DNA of 64,000 nucleotides from Oscillospiraceae bacterium (GTDB lineage: Bacteria > Bacillota > Clostridia > Oscillospirales > Oscillospiraceae): assembly GCA_017429325.1 (NCBI GenBank), contig JAFRPC010000031.1:1-64000 (forward strand). The letters run 5' to 3'. The position numbers were made by a program, and so were the translations under genes. Of the stretch, positions 8,834 to 18,082 are shown in pieces (position 1 is the stretch's first letter; each line of letters opens with the position of its first letter). The notes below the pieces were generated by a model. It worked only from the letters and a program-made list of their open reading frames with translations. It had not been told where the DNA came from and ran no database searches.

Positions 8834-11068
8834 ATGAAGAACCTCAAGAAGATCCTTGCTCTGCTGCTTGTGATCGCGATGGTTGCCGCCATGTTCGTCG
8901 GCTGCCAGGGCGAGACCAAGACCACCGAGACCAAGGAAGCCAACCCCACCCAGGGCGACACCAAGGAGCCCGAAAAGACCGACGAGCCCGAAAAGACCGA
9001 CGAGCCCATCGCTACCGAGACCTCTCCCGTCCCCCTGGAGTATGAGGGCTACGTCAGCGAGCTCGACGACGAGGGCAACTATGTCCGCGCCGACGATGAA
9101 GAGATCTACGAGTCCATCTATGGCCGCTTCGGCGAACTGATGGAGGAAGCCCGCAACGCCGCCACCAACGACGAGCGCTTCATCCTCTACGCCCAGGCTG
9201 AGGCCGAGCTGCTGGATTCCGCCACCATGATCCCCAACACCACCCGTGGCGGCGCCTACACCATCTCCCGTGTGGCTCCCCGCTCCAAGCCCTATGTCCA
9301 GTGGGGCAACGACGACGACCGTCTGCACTCCCTGGTTATCGCTGACCAGTTCCTGACCCCCGCCGAGCGCGACGAGCTGCTCGACATGTGGGCCAAGGCT
9401 GTGGCCGGCGAGGGCACCTATGATCCCGCTGCCTACCTGACCGAGAAGGGCTACACCCTGCAGACCGACTACACCACCACCTTTGGCACCGCTCCCGTCA
9501 CCCTGGACTGGCTGAACACCTCTTCTCAGTCCGACACCGAAATCACCGTCAACTGCGTCGAAGGCCTGGTTGAGTACGACAACCTGAGCCAGCTGCAGCC
9601 CGCCCTGGCCGAGTCCTGGGAGGAGTCCGAGGACGGCCTGACCTACACCTTCCACATCCGTCATGGTGTGAAGTGGTACACCGCTGAGGGCACCGAGTAC
9701 GCCGAAGTCACCGCCAAGGACTTTGTCGCCGGCTTCCATCACATGATGGACACCAAGGCCGGTCTGGAAGGCCTGGTCGGCGCCGGCGCCGCTGAGATCG
9801 TGGGCACCGACGATTACCTGTACAACGGCGGTTCCTTCGACAATGTCGGCTACAAGGCTCTCGACGACTACACCCTGCAGGTCACGCTGAACAAGCCCGT
9901 TCCCTTCTTCATGACCATGCTGACCTACTCCATCTTCCTGCCCATCTGCGAGGACTTCTATCTGTCCCGCGGCGGCGTCTACGGCGCTGACGAGTACACT
10001 GCTGCTGTCTCCTCCGACACCTACACCTTCGGCAAGAACACCGACGTTTCTTCCCAGGTCTACTGCGGACCGTTCCTGCTGCAGAAGCTGCAGGCAGACT
10101 CCGAGATCCTCTGCGTCAAGAACCCCAACTACTACAATGCTGACACCGTGACCCTGAACTCCATCAAGTGGGTCTACGACAACGGCGAGAACCCCAAGGC
10201 CACCTACGAAGATGTCGTCAAGGGCATCTACGCCGGTACCGGCCTGACCCAGGCTGCCGGCACGCTGGATATGGCCAAGGCCGACGGCAACTTCGACAAG
10301 TATGCCTACATCTCCGAGACTGAGTCCACCACCTACTTCGGCGGCCTGAACGTCAACCGCGGCACCTTCGGCCTGGAATCCGGCGCCTGCATGACTGCCA
10401 AGACCGAGCAGGAGAAGGCTGACACCGTCACCGCTCTGAACAACAAGAACTTCCGTAAGGCCATGATGCACGCCTTCGACAAGAAGACTGTCAACGCCAC
10501 CTCCCGCGGCGAGGACCTTGCTGAGACCAACCTCCGCAACATGTACACCCACCCCGAGTTCGTGAAGCTCGAGAACGACGCCACCGATGCTGACGGCCAC
10601 ACCTTCGCTGCCGGCACCTTCTACGGCGAACTGGTTCAGTACTACTGCGACCAGCTGGGCTGCCAGGTCAACTGCACCGACGGTATTGACGGCTGGTACA
10701 ACCCCACTGCCGCCAAGGAGTACCTCGAGGCTGCCAAGGCTGAGCTTGATGGCCAAGTCACCTTCCCCATCAAGATCGACGTGGTTTACTACTCTCCCTC
10801 CGACTCCCAGACTGCGCAGGCCAACGCCTACAAGTCCGTCATTGAGAGCACTCTGGGCACCGACAATGTCGTTGTCAACCTGATCGAAGCCACCACCTCC
10901 GACGACTTCTATGCCTGCGGCTACCGTGCCGCCAACGGCGAGGCCGGCAACTTCGATATGTTCTACGGCTCCGGCTGGGGCCCCGACTACGGCGATCCCT
11001 GCACCTACCTCAACACCTTCGACCATGCCGTTGATGGCTACATGCTGAAGGTTGAGGGCCTGTTCTAA
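8834..11068 (+). CDS. Oligopeptide ABC transporter substrate-binding lipoprotein, copy 2, apparently circularly permuted
   Basis: Predicted peptide-binding lipoprotein of importer 2. The signal peptide ends in lipobox MFVGC (Cys 24), then a Thr/Glu/Lys-rich tether with TDEPEK repeats. Residues about 95-170 (YGRFGELMEEARNAATNDER, then YAQAEAELLDSATMIP and WGNDDDRLHSLVI) match what is normally the C-terminal end of family-5 binding proteins. The usual N-terminal part (TFGTAPVTLDWLN, then EGLVEYDNLSQLQPALAESW) begins only near residue 216. The protein stops just after WGPDYGDPCTYLNTF (about 715-729), where ordinary members continue into the segment found here at the N terminus. This arrangement suggests circular permutation of the fold, my reading rather than a computed alignment. 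Confidence 0.88.
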   Translation: MKNLKKILALLLVIAMVAAMFVGCQGETKTTETKEANPTQGDTKEPEKTDEPEKTDEPIATETSPVPLEYEGYVSELDDEGNYVRADDEEIYESIYGRFGELMEEARNAATNDERFILYAQAEAELLDSATMIPNTTRGGAYTISRVAPRSKPYVQWGNDDDRLHSLVIADQFLTPAERDELLDMWAKAVAGEGTYDPAAYLTEKGYTLQTDYTTTFGTAPVTLDWLNTSSQSDTEITVNCVEGLVEYDNLSQLQPALAESWEESEDGLTYTFHIRHGVKWYTAEGTEYAEVTAKDFVAGFHHMMDTKAGLEGLVGAGAAEIVGTDDYLYNGGSFDNVGYKALDDYTLQVTLNKPVPFFMTMLTYSIFLPICEDFYLSRGGVYGADEYTAAVSSDTYTFGKNTDVSSQVYCGPFLLQKLQADSEILCVKNPNYYNADTVTLNSIKWVYDNGENPKATYEDVVKGIYAGTGLTQAAGTLDMAKADGNFDKYAYISETESTTYFGGLNVNRGTFGLESGACMTAKTEQEKADTVTALNNKNFRKAMMHAFDKKTVNATSRGEDLAETNLRNMYTHPEFVKLENDATDADGHTFAAGTFYGELVQYYCDQLGCQVNCTDGIDGWYNPTAAKEYLEAAKAELDGQVTFPIKIDVVYYSPSDSQTAQANAYKSVIESTLGTDNVVVNLIEATTSDDFYACGYRAANGEAGNFDMFYGSGWGPDYGDPCTYLNTFDHAVDGYMLKVEGLF

Positions 11069-11112
11069 GCGCACATCTGCTGCGGAACGGCTGAATAACC
11101 TATCCGTCTCAC

Positions 11113-11142
11113 CTGCCGGGGGGACGCAAGCTCCCCCGGCAG
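11113..11142 (+). terminator. Intercistronic GC-rich hairpin after SBP2
   Basis: Stem of about 11-12 bp (11113-11124 with 11131-11142) soon after the SBP2 stop codon, with no T run. Likely an mRNA-stabilising or attenuating structure, mirroring operon 1. Confidence 0.6.
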
Positions 11143-11214
11143 TGTGAGCTCACACCGCAGATCCTGCGGGAATTTCCAAGGGGTCTGCGGTGTTTTTCCC
11201 TTTTGCCCCTGGCG

Positions 11215-11279
11215 AAAAGCTAAGTTCTTTTCCCACGCAGGGGCACGCCCCACGAGAGTGGGAGCGGAACTTAGCTTTT
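11215..11279 (+). terminator. Large branched hairpin before OppB2
   Basis: A perfect 13-bp outer stem (11215-11227 with 11267-11279) encloses a TCCCAC/GTGGGA stem and a GGGGC-ACG-CCCC stem and ends in a T run. The whole lies between the SBP2 and OppB2 genes. It resembles an intrinsic terminator with an internal branch and would reduce read-through into the permeases. Confidence 0.65.
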
Positions 11280-11345
11280 TGCTTGTGAGATTTTTCAGAA
11301 AAGGAGGCTGTCATTTGTGCGGTTCCCGAAACCGGAGGCCGCCCC

Positions 11346-12944
11346 ATGATACTGAACAGTCCAATGAAAAAGTACATGTTCAAGCGCATCCTCTTCTCCA
11401 TCTTTTCCTTGCTGGTCGTTGTGATGCTGGTCATGCTCCTGGTCTTCTCCCTGATCGAGCGCAGCGTTATCTTCCAGCAGGACGATGTCTGGAATAAGAG
11501 AAACAACAATGACCGTAGTATGTACGAATATGCGCAGTACCAGAAATACGGTTATCTCACTTACGTAGATTATTCCAGCTTCCTCCGCGAGAAATATATT
11601 GGCCTCTACGGCGACGAATATGACAAGGAAGCTGACTTTATCAAGGACCGCTCCGTGATCCAGAAGCCCGATGAATATCTGAATAACGAGACTGTTCAGG
11701 AATTCAAGGCCAAGTATGAGGCCGAGGGCTACGTGATCAAGTATCTCGAACCCGTCAAGTACAAGTCCGGCAAGCAGAAGCCCGGCGGCAGCGGCTATCT
11801 CGTCGCCGTGCAGGAGAAGAGCGTGGTCCTGCGTCTGTGGGACTACGTCAAGGGCTTCTTTACGGTGGAGACCACCAGAAGTGTAGACGACCCCAATTTG
11901 GAGGACCGCTACATCCACTTTGAGAAGGACCCCTACTCCGGCTTGTTTGCAGTCACCGGTTCCGGCACGACCCACAAGTACCTGCTGTACTTTGACGGTC
12001 ACTTCCCCTTCATCCACCAGAACTTTATCCACATAAACCTGGGCACCTCCTTCACCACCTACCGCGGCCAGGAGATCACCACCGTCATCAACACGCCCAC
12101 GGGCGGCCTGGACCCTGTGAAGCAGCAGTACCCCAATAAAATCGGGACAGATGAATATGTGGATACCGCCATTGACTTCCACTCTCTGACCTACAACCCC
12201 AACACCACCGAAGCCGAGCGGGAGCTCTATTCGGACAACTACACCACTGCTTCCTTCCGGCAGAAGGGCCTGTCCATGCTGGAGACCTCCTTCGTCATCG
12301 GCATCATCTCCATTATCATCGCCTACTCCGTCGGCCTGCCGCTGGGTATCTTAGTGGCCCGCCGCAAGGATAAGCTGGCCGACAAGCTGGGCAACGCCTA
12401 CATCATCTTCATCATGTCCGTGCCCGCTCTGGCCTACATCTTCCTCTTCGCGGCCATAGGCACGTCCCTGTTCAACCTGCCCTATAAGTTTGCGAACTCG
12501 ACCAATAAGGTCCTGGCCTACTTCCTGCCGGTCATTTCTCTGGCTCTGCCGCAGATCGGCAGCCTGATGAAGTGGATGCGCCGCTACATGATCGACCAGA
12601 TGAACTCCGACTATGTCAAGTTCGCCCGGGCAGAGGGCATGTCCGAAAAGGAGATCTACCGGATCCACATCTCCAAGAACGCCCTCATCTATCTGGTCCA
12701 CGGCATCCCCGGCGCCGTCCTGTTCTGCCTGACCGGCGCCATCATGACCGAGCGTGTCTACGGCGTACCCGGCGTCGGCAACCTGCTGACCACGGCCATC
12801 AACAAGCACGACAACGGCGTTATCGTCGCCTGTACGGTGTTCTACACCTCGCTGTCCATCCTGGCTATCATCCTGGGCGACGTGCTGCTGGCGAAGTATG
12901 ACCCGAGAATCTCCCTGTCCAGTGAAGGAGGTGGCGGACGATGA
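11346..12944 (+). CDS. Oligopeptide ABC transporter permease, OppB-type, operon 2, with large ectodomain insertion
   Basis: Permease subunit of importer 2. OppB proteins are usually 305-340 residues; this has 532. TM1 lies at about 14-36, but TM2 starts only near residue 311, leaving about 275 extracytoplasmic residues where relatives have 60-70. The segment is Tyr- and charge-rich with no domain I recognise. The remainder is normal: EAA loop SDYVKFARAEGMSEKEIYRI at about 421-440 and terminal DPRISL. The ATG at 11346 has GGAGG eight bases upstream; an in-frame ATG at 11364 is possible. It overlaps oppC2 by four bases. Confidence 0.9.
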   Translation: MILNSPMKKYMFKRILFSIFSLLVVVMLVMLLVFSLIERSVIFQQDDVWNKRNNNDRSMYEYAQYQKYGYLTYVDYSSFLREKYIGLYGDEYDKEADFIKDRSVIQKPDEYLNNETVQEFKAKYEAEGYVIKYLEPVKYKSGKQKPGGSGYLVAVQEKSVVLRLWDYVKGFFTVETTRSVDDPNLEDRYIHFEKDPYSGLFAVTGSGTTHKYLLYFDGHFPFIHQNFIHINLGTSFTTYRGQEITTVINTPTGGLDPVKQQYPNKIGTDEYVDTAIDFHSLTYNPNTTEAERELYSDNYTTASFRQKGLSMLETSFVIGIISIIIAYSVGLPLGILVARRKDKLADKLGNAYIIFIMSVPALAYIFLFAAIGTSLFNLPYKFANSTNKVLAYFLPVISLALPQIGSLMKWMRRYMIDQMNSDYVKFARAEGMSEKEIYRIHISKNALIYLVHGIPGAVLFCLTGAIMTERVYGVPGVGNLLTTAINKHDNGVIVACTVFYTSLSILAIILGDVLLAKYDPRISLSSEGGGGR

Positions 12945-13909
12945 ACGAAAACAAGAAAGTCCCCCAGTCCACCGAGGATATGTTCCGGTTTATCGACTCC
13001 AACTCTATCTCCTCGGAAAAAATCGTAGCGCCCCGCTACTCCTACTGGAAATCCGTTTTCCGCGTCTTCTTCCGCAAGAAGACCAACATCTTCCTGATCG
13101 CCGCCTTTGTCATCATGCTGCTGGTGGCCTTCATCATGCCCAGCTTCTGGATCTATGACCCCAATGAGAACGTCACCAACGCGGCCACCTTCAACCTGAA
13201 CCCCAAACAGGCGATGGCCTACTTCCATGACGGCACGCTGAAATGGATCCTGGGCACCGGCGCTCTGGGCAACTCCATCTTCTACGGCATCGTTGCCTCC
13301 GCCAAGACTTCGCTTCTGCTGGCTATCATCTGCGCGGCCATCAACATGTCCATCGGCATCGTCCTCGGTGCTGTCTGGGGCTATTCCAAGAAGCTGGACG
13401 CCGTGATGCTGGTCATCTACCAGATCATCGCAAACGTGCCCTACATCCTGCTGATCTCCGTTCTGGTCTACGTCATCGGTTCGGGCTTCTGGAGCTTCAT
13501 CTTTGCCCTGACGGTGACAGGCTGGCTGCCAATTGCCTACTTCTTCCGCACGCAGGTCATGGTCATCCGCGACCGCGAGTACTCTCTGGCTTCCCGCTGC
13601 CTGGGCACTCCCGTCCGCCGTGTGATCTCCAAGAACATCCTGCCCTTCCTCACCTCCGTTATCGTGACCCTGCTGGCTACGGAGCTGCCCTCCTACATCA
13701 ACATGGAGGTCTTCCTGTCCTACATCGGCGTCGGTCTGAGCGCCTCCGTCCCCTCCCTGGGCCGTATGATCCAGCAGGGACAGACCGCCTTTATGACCTT
13801 CCCCCACGCCTTCTGGCCGCCGGTGGCTGTGGCTGCCGCCATCACCATCATCCTCTACCTCCTGGGTCAGAACCTGGCTGACGCCTCCGACCCGAGGACC
13901 CACATGTAA
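12941..13909 (+). CDS. Oligopeptide ABC transporter permease, OppC-type, operon 2
   Basis: Second permease of importer 2, of ordinary length (322 residues). It has a cytoplasmic N terminus, TM1 at about 47-67, the LGTGALGNSIFYGIVASAK segment after TM1, then five helices and an EAA-type loop (DREYSLASRCLGTPVRRVI, about 210-228). It ends with the family motif LADASDPRTHM. In contrast to OppC1 it has no large ectodomain, so in operon 2 the extra extracellular mass sits on OppB. The start codon overlaps the oppB2 stop (ATGA), which implies translational coupling; GGAGG lies within the end of oppB2. Confidence 0.93.
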   Translation: MNENKKVPQSTEDMFRFIDSNSISSEKIVAPRYSYWKSVFRVFFRKKTNIFLIAAFVIMLLVAFIMPSFWIYDPNENVTNAATFNLNPKQAMAYFHDGTLKWILGTGALGNSIFYGIVASAKTSLLLAIICAAINMSIGIVLGAVWGYSKKLDAVMLVIYQIIANVPYILLISVLVYVIGSGFWSFIFALTVTGWLPIAYFFRTQVMVIRDREYSLASRCLGTPVRRVISKNILPFLTSVIVTLLATELPSYINMEVFLSYIGVGLSASVPSLGRMIQQGQTAFMTFPHAFWPPVAVAAAITIILYLLGQNLADASDPRTHM

Positions 13910-13921
13910 GGAGGTGCGACT

Positions 13922-15715
13922 ATGGAAAACAACGAAAAGAAAGTCCTCCTCTCCCTCAAGGATGTGGTGGTCAAGTTCAATGTCCGTGGCCGTATCCTGA
14001 CTGCAATTCGCAATGTGTCCCTGGATGTGTACGAAAATGAGTCCCTCGCCATCGTGGGCGAGTCCGGCTCCGGCAAATCCGTTCTGACCAAGACCTTTGC
14101 CGGTATGCTGGATTCCAACGGCTTCATTCCCGAAGGCACCATCATTCTCTCCGACGACGAGATCTCCAAGACCGAGGTGGAGCTCACCGGCGCCAACAAG
14201 ACTCTGTTTGAGCGCATTTACGCCACCCTGAACAAGAACTCCAAGTTGGAGCGCGGCGCCGAGGAATACAAGGCCATTCGCGCCAAGGAGGAGGAGATCC
14301 GCCACGCAAAGTCCCTGACCATGGACGAGGAAGCGGCCTTCGCCGTCCGTCTGAAGGAAGTCAAGGACGACCTGGTGGATACCAATAACTACTTCATGAC
14401 CCTGGACAAGAAGGCGGACGTGGACGACTACCTCAAGACCGAGGCCAAGATCAAGGAACTGAACAATAAGCGCGAGGCCATCGAGAAGGAGCAAGCGGAG
14501 CTGGCAAAGAAACGCGCCGCCGACTACAAGAACCATCCCGAGAAGGCCGCCAAGGACCAGCAGATCCTGGGCGAGCTGAAAGCCCGCCGCCTGGAGAAGA
14601 TGAACCAGCCGGAGAAAGCGGAGAACCCCGAGGGCCTGTCCGACGAGACTCTGGAGCGCAACAAGATCCTGGCCTACGAGGTAATGCTCTCCATTGGCCG
14701 CTATCCCCTGAAGGACCGCGTCCGCTTCATCAGCAAGCTGAACAAGGCCTTCAAGACCGCAATGGCCGAAGGCGCGGACCTGGACAATCCCGATGTCCGC
14801 AACAAGCTCTTCGAGGTGGCCGGCTTCCGCGTGGAGTACCGCTCCTATGACGAGGAGGCCAAGAAGCTCCACGGCTACGCCATCATCGACTGCGCCAAGG
14901 TCAAGTTCTCTGAGGACTGGCAGCGCATCCGCGGCACCCGCATCGCCACGGTCTTCCAGGACCCCATGACCTCCTTGAACCCCATCATCCCCATCGGCAA
15001 GCAGATCATGACGGTCATCCTCAAGCACCAGAAGTGCTCCAAGGCCGAAGCCCGTCAGCGCACCATCGACATCATGGGCAAGGTCGGCATCCCCGAGCCC
15101 GAATCCCGGTTTGACGACTATCCCTTCGAGTACTCCGGTGGTATGCGCCAGCGTATCGTTATCGCCATCGCCCTGTCCTGCCAGCCCAAGATCCTGATCT
15201 GCGACGAGCCCACCACGGCCCTGGACGTGACCATCCAGGCGCAGATCCTGGAGCTCATCAAGAAGCTGCAAAAGGACCTGGGCTTCACCACCGTCTACAT
15301 CACCCACGACTTAGGCGTCGTGGCAAACGTGGCGGAGCGCGTGGCGGTGCTCTATGCCGGTCAGATCGTGGAAATGGGCACCGTCGAGGAGATCTTCTAC
15401 GAGCCCAAGCACCCCTACACCTGGGCCCTGCTCTCCTCCCTGCCACAGCTCTCCGAGCGCGGCAGCGACCTGTTCTTCATCCCCGGCACACCCCCCTCGC
15501 TCTACAACAAGCTGGTGGGCGACGCTTTCGCTCCCAGAAGCCAGTATGCTATGGCCATCGACCTGAAGGAGGAGGCTCCCATGTTCCAGGTGAGCCCCAC
15601 CCACTTTGCCAAGACCTGGCTGCTTGACCCGAGAGCGCCCAAGACCGAGCCCCCCACGAACATCCAGAATCTTCACGAGAAAATCAAGAAGACACACGTC
15701 AGCTTTGAGGAATAA
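13922..15715 (+). CDS. Oligopeptide ABC transporter ATP-binding protein, OppD-type, with ~250-residue charged insertion
   Basis: ATPase of importer 2, 597 residues against about 330-350 for the family. Walker A GESGSGKS is at 46-53 as expected. Between it and the Q-loop ([11 protein letters not shown], about 343-353) lies a highly charged, Lys/Glu-rich, probably helical insertion of about 250 residues. It includes coiled-coil-like runs such as [19 protein letters not shown]. Downstream motifs are intact: YSGGMRQRI at about 404, [12 protein letters not shown] at about 423 and ITHDLGVV near 460. The C-terminal region has the usual APRSQ-type segment but lacks the four-Cys cluster of OppD1. AAGGAGG precedes the ATG. 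Confidence 0.92.
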   Translation: MENNEKKVLLSLKDVVVKFNVRGRILTAIRNVSLDVYENESLAIVGESGSGKSVLTKTFAGMLDSNGFIPEGTIILSDDEISKTEVELTGANKTLFERIYATLNKNSKLERGAEEYKAIRAKEEEIRHAKSLTMDEEAAFAVRLKEVKDDLVDTNNYFMTLDKKADVDDYLKTEAKIKELNNKREAIEKEQAELAKKRAADYKNHPEKAAKDQQILGELKARRLEKMNQPEKAENPEGLSDETLERNKILAYEVMLSIGRYPLKDRVRFISKLNKAFKTAMAEGADLDNPDVRNKLFEVAGFRVEYRSYDEEAKKLHGYAIIDCAKVKFSEDWQRIRGTRIATVFQDPMTSLNPIIPIGKQIMTVILKHQKCSKAEARQRTIDIMGKVGIPEPESRFDDYPFEYSGGMRQRIVIAIALSCQPKILICDEPTTALDVTIQAQILELIKKLQKDLGFTTVYITHDLGVVANVAERVAVLYAGQIVEMGTVEEIFYEPKHPYTWALLSSLPQLSERGSDLFFIPGTPPSLYNKLVGDAFAPRSQYAMAIDLKEEAPMFQVSPTHFAKTWLLDPRAPKTEPPTNIQNLHEKIKKTHVSFEE

Positions 15716-15727
15716 GGAGGCAGCACT

Positions 15728-16669
15728 ATGGAAAATACCGAGAAAAAAGTATTGTTGTCCATCCAGAACCTGGACGTGGTCTTCGGTCGCGGCAAGAAAA
15801 CCTTCAAGGCTGTCGATAACGTAAGCTTCGACATCTACAAGGGCGAGACCCTGTCCCTGGTTGGCGAATCCGGCTCCGGCAAGACCACAATCGGCCGTGC
15901 CATCATCCGCATCAATCCCTGCTCCGCCGGCGCCATCTACTACGATGGCAAGAAGATCTCCGGCAAGCTTTCCCGCAAGGAGGACCGCGAGGTCATCCGG
16001 AAGATCCAGATGATCTTCCAGGACCCCGCCGCCTCTCTGAACGAGCGCGCCACCATCGAATACATCATTTCCGAGGGCCTCTACAACTTCCATCTCTACA
16101 AGGATGAGAAGGACCGCATCGCTAAGATCGAGAACGTGGTCAAAGAGGTCGGCCTGCTGCCAGAGCATCTGACCCGTTACCCCCACGAGTTCTCCGGCGG
16201 TCAGCGGCAGCGTGTCGGCATGGCCCGCTCCTTCGTCATGGAGCCCGAGTTCATCGTGGCCGACGAGCCCATCTCCGCGCTAGACGTGTCCATCCGTGCC
16301 CAGGTGTTGAACCTCATGAAGAAGTTCCAGCAGGAGCGCGGCCTGACCTACCTCTTCATTGCCCACGACCTGTCCATCGTCCGCTTCATCTCGGACCGTA
16401 TCGTGGTCATCTACAAGGGCAAGATCATGGAGATCGCCGAGACGGAAGAGCTCTTCGCCTTCCCCCTGCACCCCTACACCAAGTCCCTGATCTCCGCCAT
16501 CCCCATTCCCGACCCCAAGATCGAGAAGGAAAAGAAGCTCTTCATCTATGACAAGAGCCTCCACGACTACTCCAAGGAGCAGCCGGAGCTGGTGGACATC
16601 GGCAACGGACACATGGTATACGGCAGCCCCTCCGAAATCGCAAAGTACAAGAAGATTCGGTTCGGCTGA
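15728..16669 (+). CDS. Oligopeptide ABC transporter ATP-binding protein, OppF-type, operon 2
   Basis: Second ATPase of importer 2; 313 residues, close to family length. Walker [10 protein letters not shown] lies near residue 46, signature FSGGQRQRV near 155, Walker [14 protein letters not shown] near 175 and IAHDLSIV near 210. The C-terminal extension is short and lacks the Cys-rich segment present in OppF1; it ends in a Tyr/Lys-rich tail around the motif [15 protein letters not shown]. It follows oppD2 by 12 bases with AAGGAGG in between and is the last core gene before a hairpin at 16689. Confidence 0.93.
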   Translation: MENTEKKVLLSIQNLDVVFGRGKKTFKAVDNVSFDIYKGETLSLVGESGSGKTTIGRAIIRINPCSAGAIYYDGKKISGKLSRKEDREVIRKIQMIFQDPAASLNERATIEYIISEGLYNFHLYKDEKDRIAKIENVVKEVGLLPEHLTRYPHEFSGGQRQRVGMARSFVMEPEFIVADEPISALDVSIRAQVLNLMKKFQQERGLTYLFIAHDLSIVRFISDRIVVIYKGKIMEIAETEELFAFPLHPYTKSLISAIPIPDPKIEKEKKLFIYDKSLHDYSKEQPELVDIGNGHMVYGSPSEIAKYKKIRFG

Positions 16670-16688
16670 TCCAGCCGCAAGGAAAGAC

Positions 16689-16718
16689 AGCCGGGCAGGA
16701 CGCCTGTCCTGCCCGGCT
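16689..16718 (+). terminator. Terminator-like hairpin after opp operon 2
   Basis: Perfect 13-bp stem (16689-16701 with 16706-16718), 4-base loop, then TTGGTTTA. Strong stem but interrupted T run. It ends eight bases before the next start codon, so it may act as a terminator or limit translation of that gene. Confidence 0.7.
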
Positions 16719-16725
16719 TTGGTTT

Positions 16726-18000
16726 ATGAGTATGAAACGAAAAAACGAACTGACCCAACAAATCGAAGACAACAAGCCGCTGGATAAAAAGAAGGTCATC
16801 CCCCGGTTTATTGCCTTTGCCTTTTTCCTGGTCCTGGGCGTGGTCTGCGTCATCATCGGCATGAACAGCTATGACAAAAGGGAGACCGGCCTGCAAATCA
16901 TCGAGGCGCCCGCGGACAAGGACGTGCCCCTCTATCAGGTAGGCGTGAGCTTTCAGCACTGGTTTGAGGGCTCCTCCCGCGACATCAAGCTGGGGGTCAA
17001 CACGCTGACGGAGCTGTATTCCGGCGCCCTGAAGGACGCCTTTCGCCTGCTGGACGCCGAGACCGAATATGAGGGCTGGAGCAATCTCGCCACGCTGAAT
17101 CAGAACCGGGGCAGGGAAGTGGTGGTGCCGAAGGCGCTCTACGAGGCGCTGCGCCAGGCCGAGACCATGACCCGGCAGGGGCAGGTCTACAACCTCTTTG
17201 CCGGGGCCCTCTACGCCGAGTGGGAGAGCCTGCGCTACCAGTTGGAGCCTGCGGAGACGGACCCGGCGACAGACCCGGCAGAGGCGGAGCGGCTGGAACG
17301 GCTGGCGTCCGCCACCTCGGACCTGTCCAATTTCTCCTTGGAGTTTTTGGACGACGCGGCCTGCAAGCTCCGCTTCACGGTGTCCCAGGACTATCTGGAC
17401 CTGCTGGCCGAGCTGGAGCTCTCCGAGGTCCCAATCCTGGACTTCAACGTGCTGAAGGACGCCTTCAAGCTCCAGATGACGGCGGACCGGCTGGAGGCCA
17501 GGGGCTATGACAGGGGCTTCCTCGCCACGGAGAGCGGGCTGACCCTGGCCCTGTCGGCCTATACCGACGGCGGCGACTACGCGCTCTTCGGTCCAAACGA
17601 GGGCCAGGCCGCCCTGGCAGCGGGCTGCTCCGTCACCCCGGGCTCTGCGGCGGCCCAGCTCCGGGCCTTCGGCGTTGCCGAAGAGCCGGGCTACTACGCC
17701 CTGGAGCTGGGAGGGGGGACCCTGCTGCGCCACCCCTGGCTCCCCGCCGATGGGAGCTATCGGGAGGTCCTGTACGCCGCCCTGACGGTGGGAAAGGGAA
17801 AATCCCTTCCCGAGACCTGCTATGCCTGCCTGACCCTCTTTGCCGCCGAAACGGCGGCGGAGGCCAAGGCCGCGGCCCCGGCCCTGTCCGGCTTCGATAC
17901 GGCCCTGCTCCTGCGGGAGGTCCCCCAGACGGTGTTCGTCACCGCCCCGGAGCTCCTGCCCTGCCGGGAGAACGGCTATGAGACAGAACCCCTTTCCTGA
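16726..18000 (+). CDS. Membrane-anchored protein with a degenerate ApbE-like domain
   Basis: A 424-residue protein with a basic N-terminal tail, one TM helix at about 27-46 and a large extracytoplasmic domain. I see weak resemblance to ApbE (FAD:protein FMN transferase). The stretch LYEALRQAETMTRQGQVYNL (about 139-158) resembles the helix preceding the ApbE substrate pocket. FNVLKDAFKLQMTADRLEAR (about 244-263) resembles the ApbE LDLGGIAKGYAVDRA region. The glycines and acidic residues needed for FAD/Mg2+ binding are not evident, so an active flavin transferase is doubtful. No GGAGG precedes the ATG; the operon 2 hairpin is immediately upstream. An in-frame ATG at 16732 is an alternative start. 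Confidence 0.65.
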   Translation: MSMKRKNELTQQIEDNKPLDKKKVIPRFIAFAFFLVLGVVCVIIGMNSYDKRETGLQIIEAPADKDVPLYQVGVSFQHWFEGSSRDIKLGVNTLTELYSGALKDAFRLLDAETEYEGWSNLATLNQNRGREVVVPKALYEALRQAETMTRQGQVYNLFAGALYAEWESLRYQLEPAETDPATDPAEAERLERLASATSDLSNFSLEFLDDAACKLRFTVSQDYLDLLAELELSEVPILDFNVLKDAFKLQMTADRLEARGYDRGFLATESGLTLALSAYTDGGDYALFGPNEGQAALAAGCSVTPGSAAAQLRAFGVAEEPGYYALELGGGTLLRHPWLPADGSYREVLYAALTVGKGKSLPETCYACLTLFAAETAAEAKAAAPALSGFDTALLLREVPQTVFVTAPELLPCRENGYETEPLS

Positions 18001-18020
18001 GGCAAATATTCAAAAATAGC

Positions 18021-18048
18021 TTGCTTTTTTCCGAAAATAGGGTATAAT
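18021..18048 (+). promoter_or_regulatory. Sigma-A promoter of metG
   Basis: TTGCTT (18021-18026), 16-base spacer, TATAAT (18043-18048). Predicted start near 18055 gives a leader of about 28 bases, too short for a T-box. GGAGG at 18071-18075. Confidence 0.82.
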
Positions 18049-18082
18049 ATAGCTCAATCTTTTACGCAAGGAGGAAATCACT

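Noticed and set aside
8831..11074. A 747-codon antisense open frame over the second binding-protein gene
   Set aside because: Same codon-shadow artefact; low-complexity Val/Gly product.
18049..18082. T-box or riboswitch in the metG leader
   Set aside because: The promoter leaves only about 28 bases of leader, too short for either.
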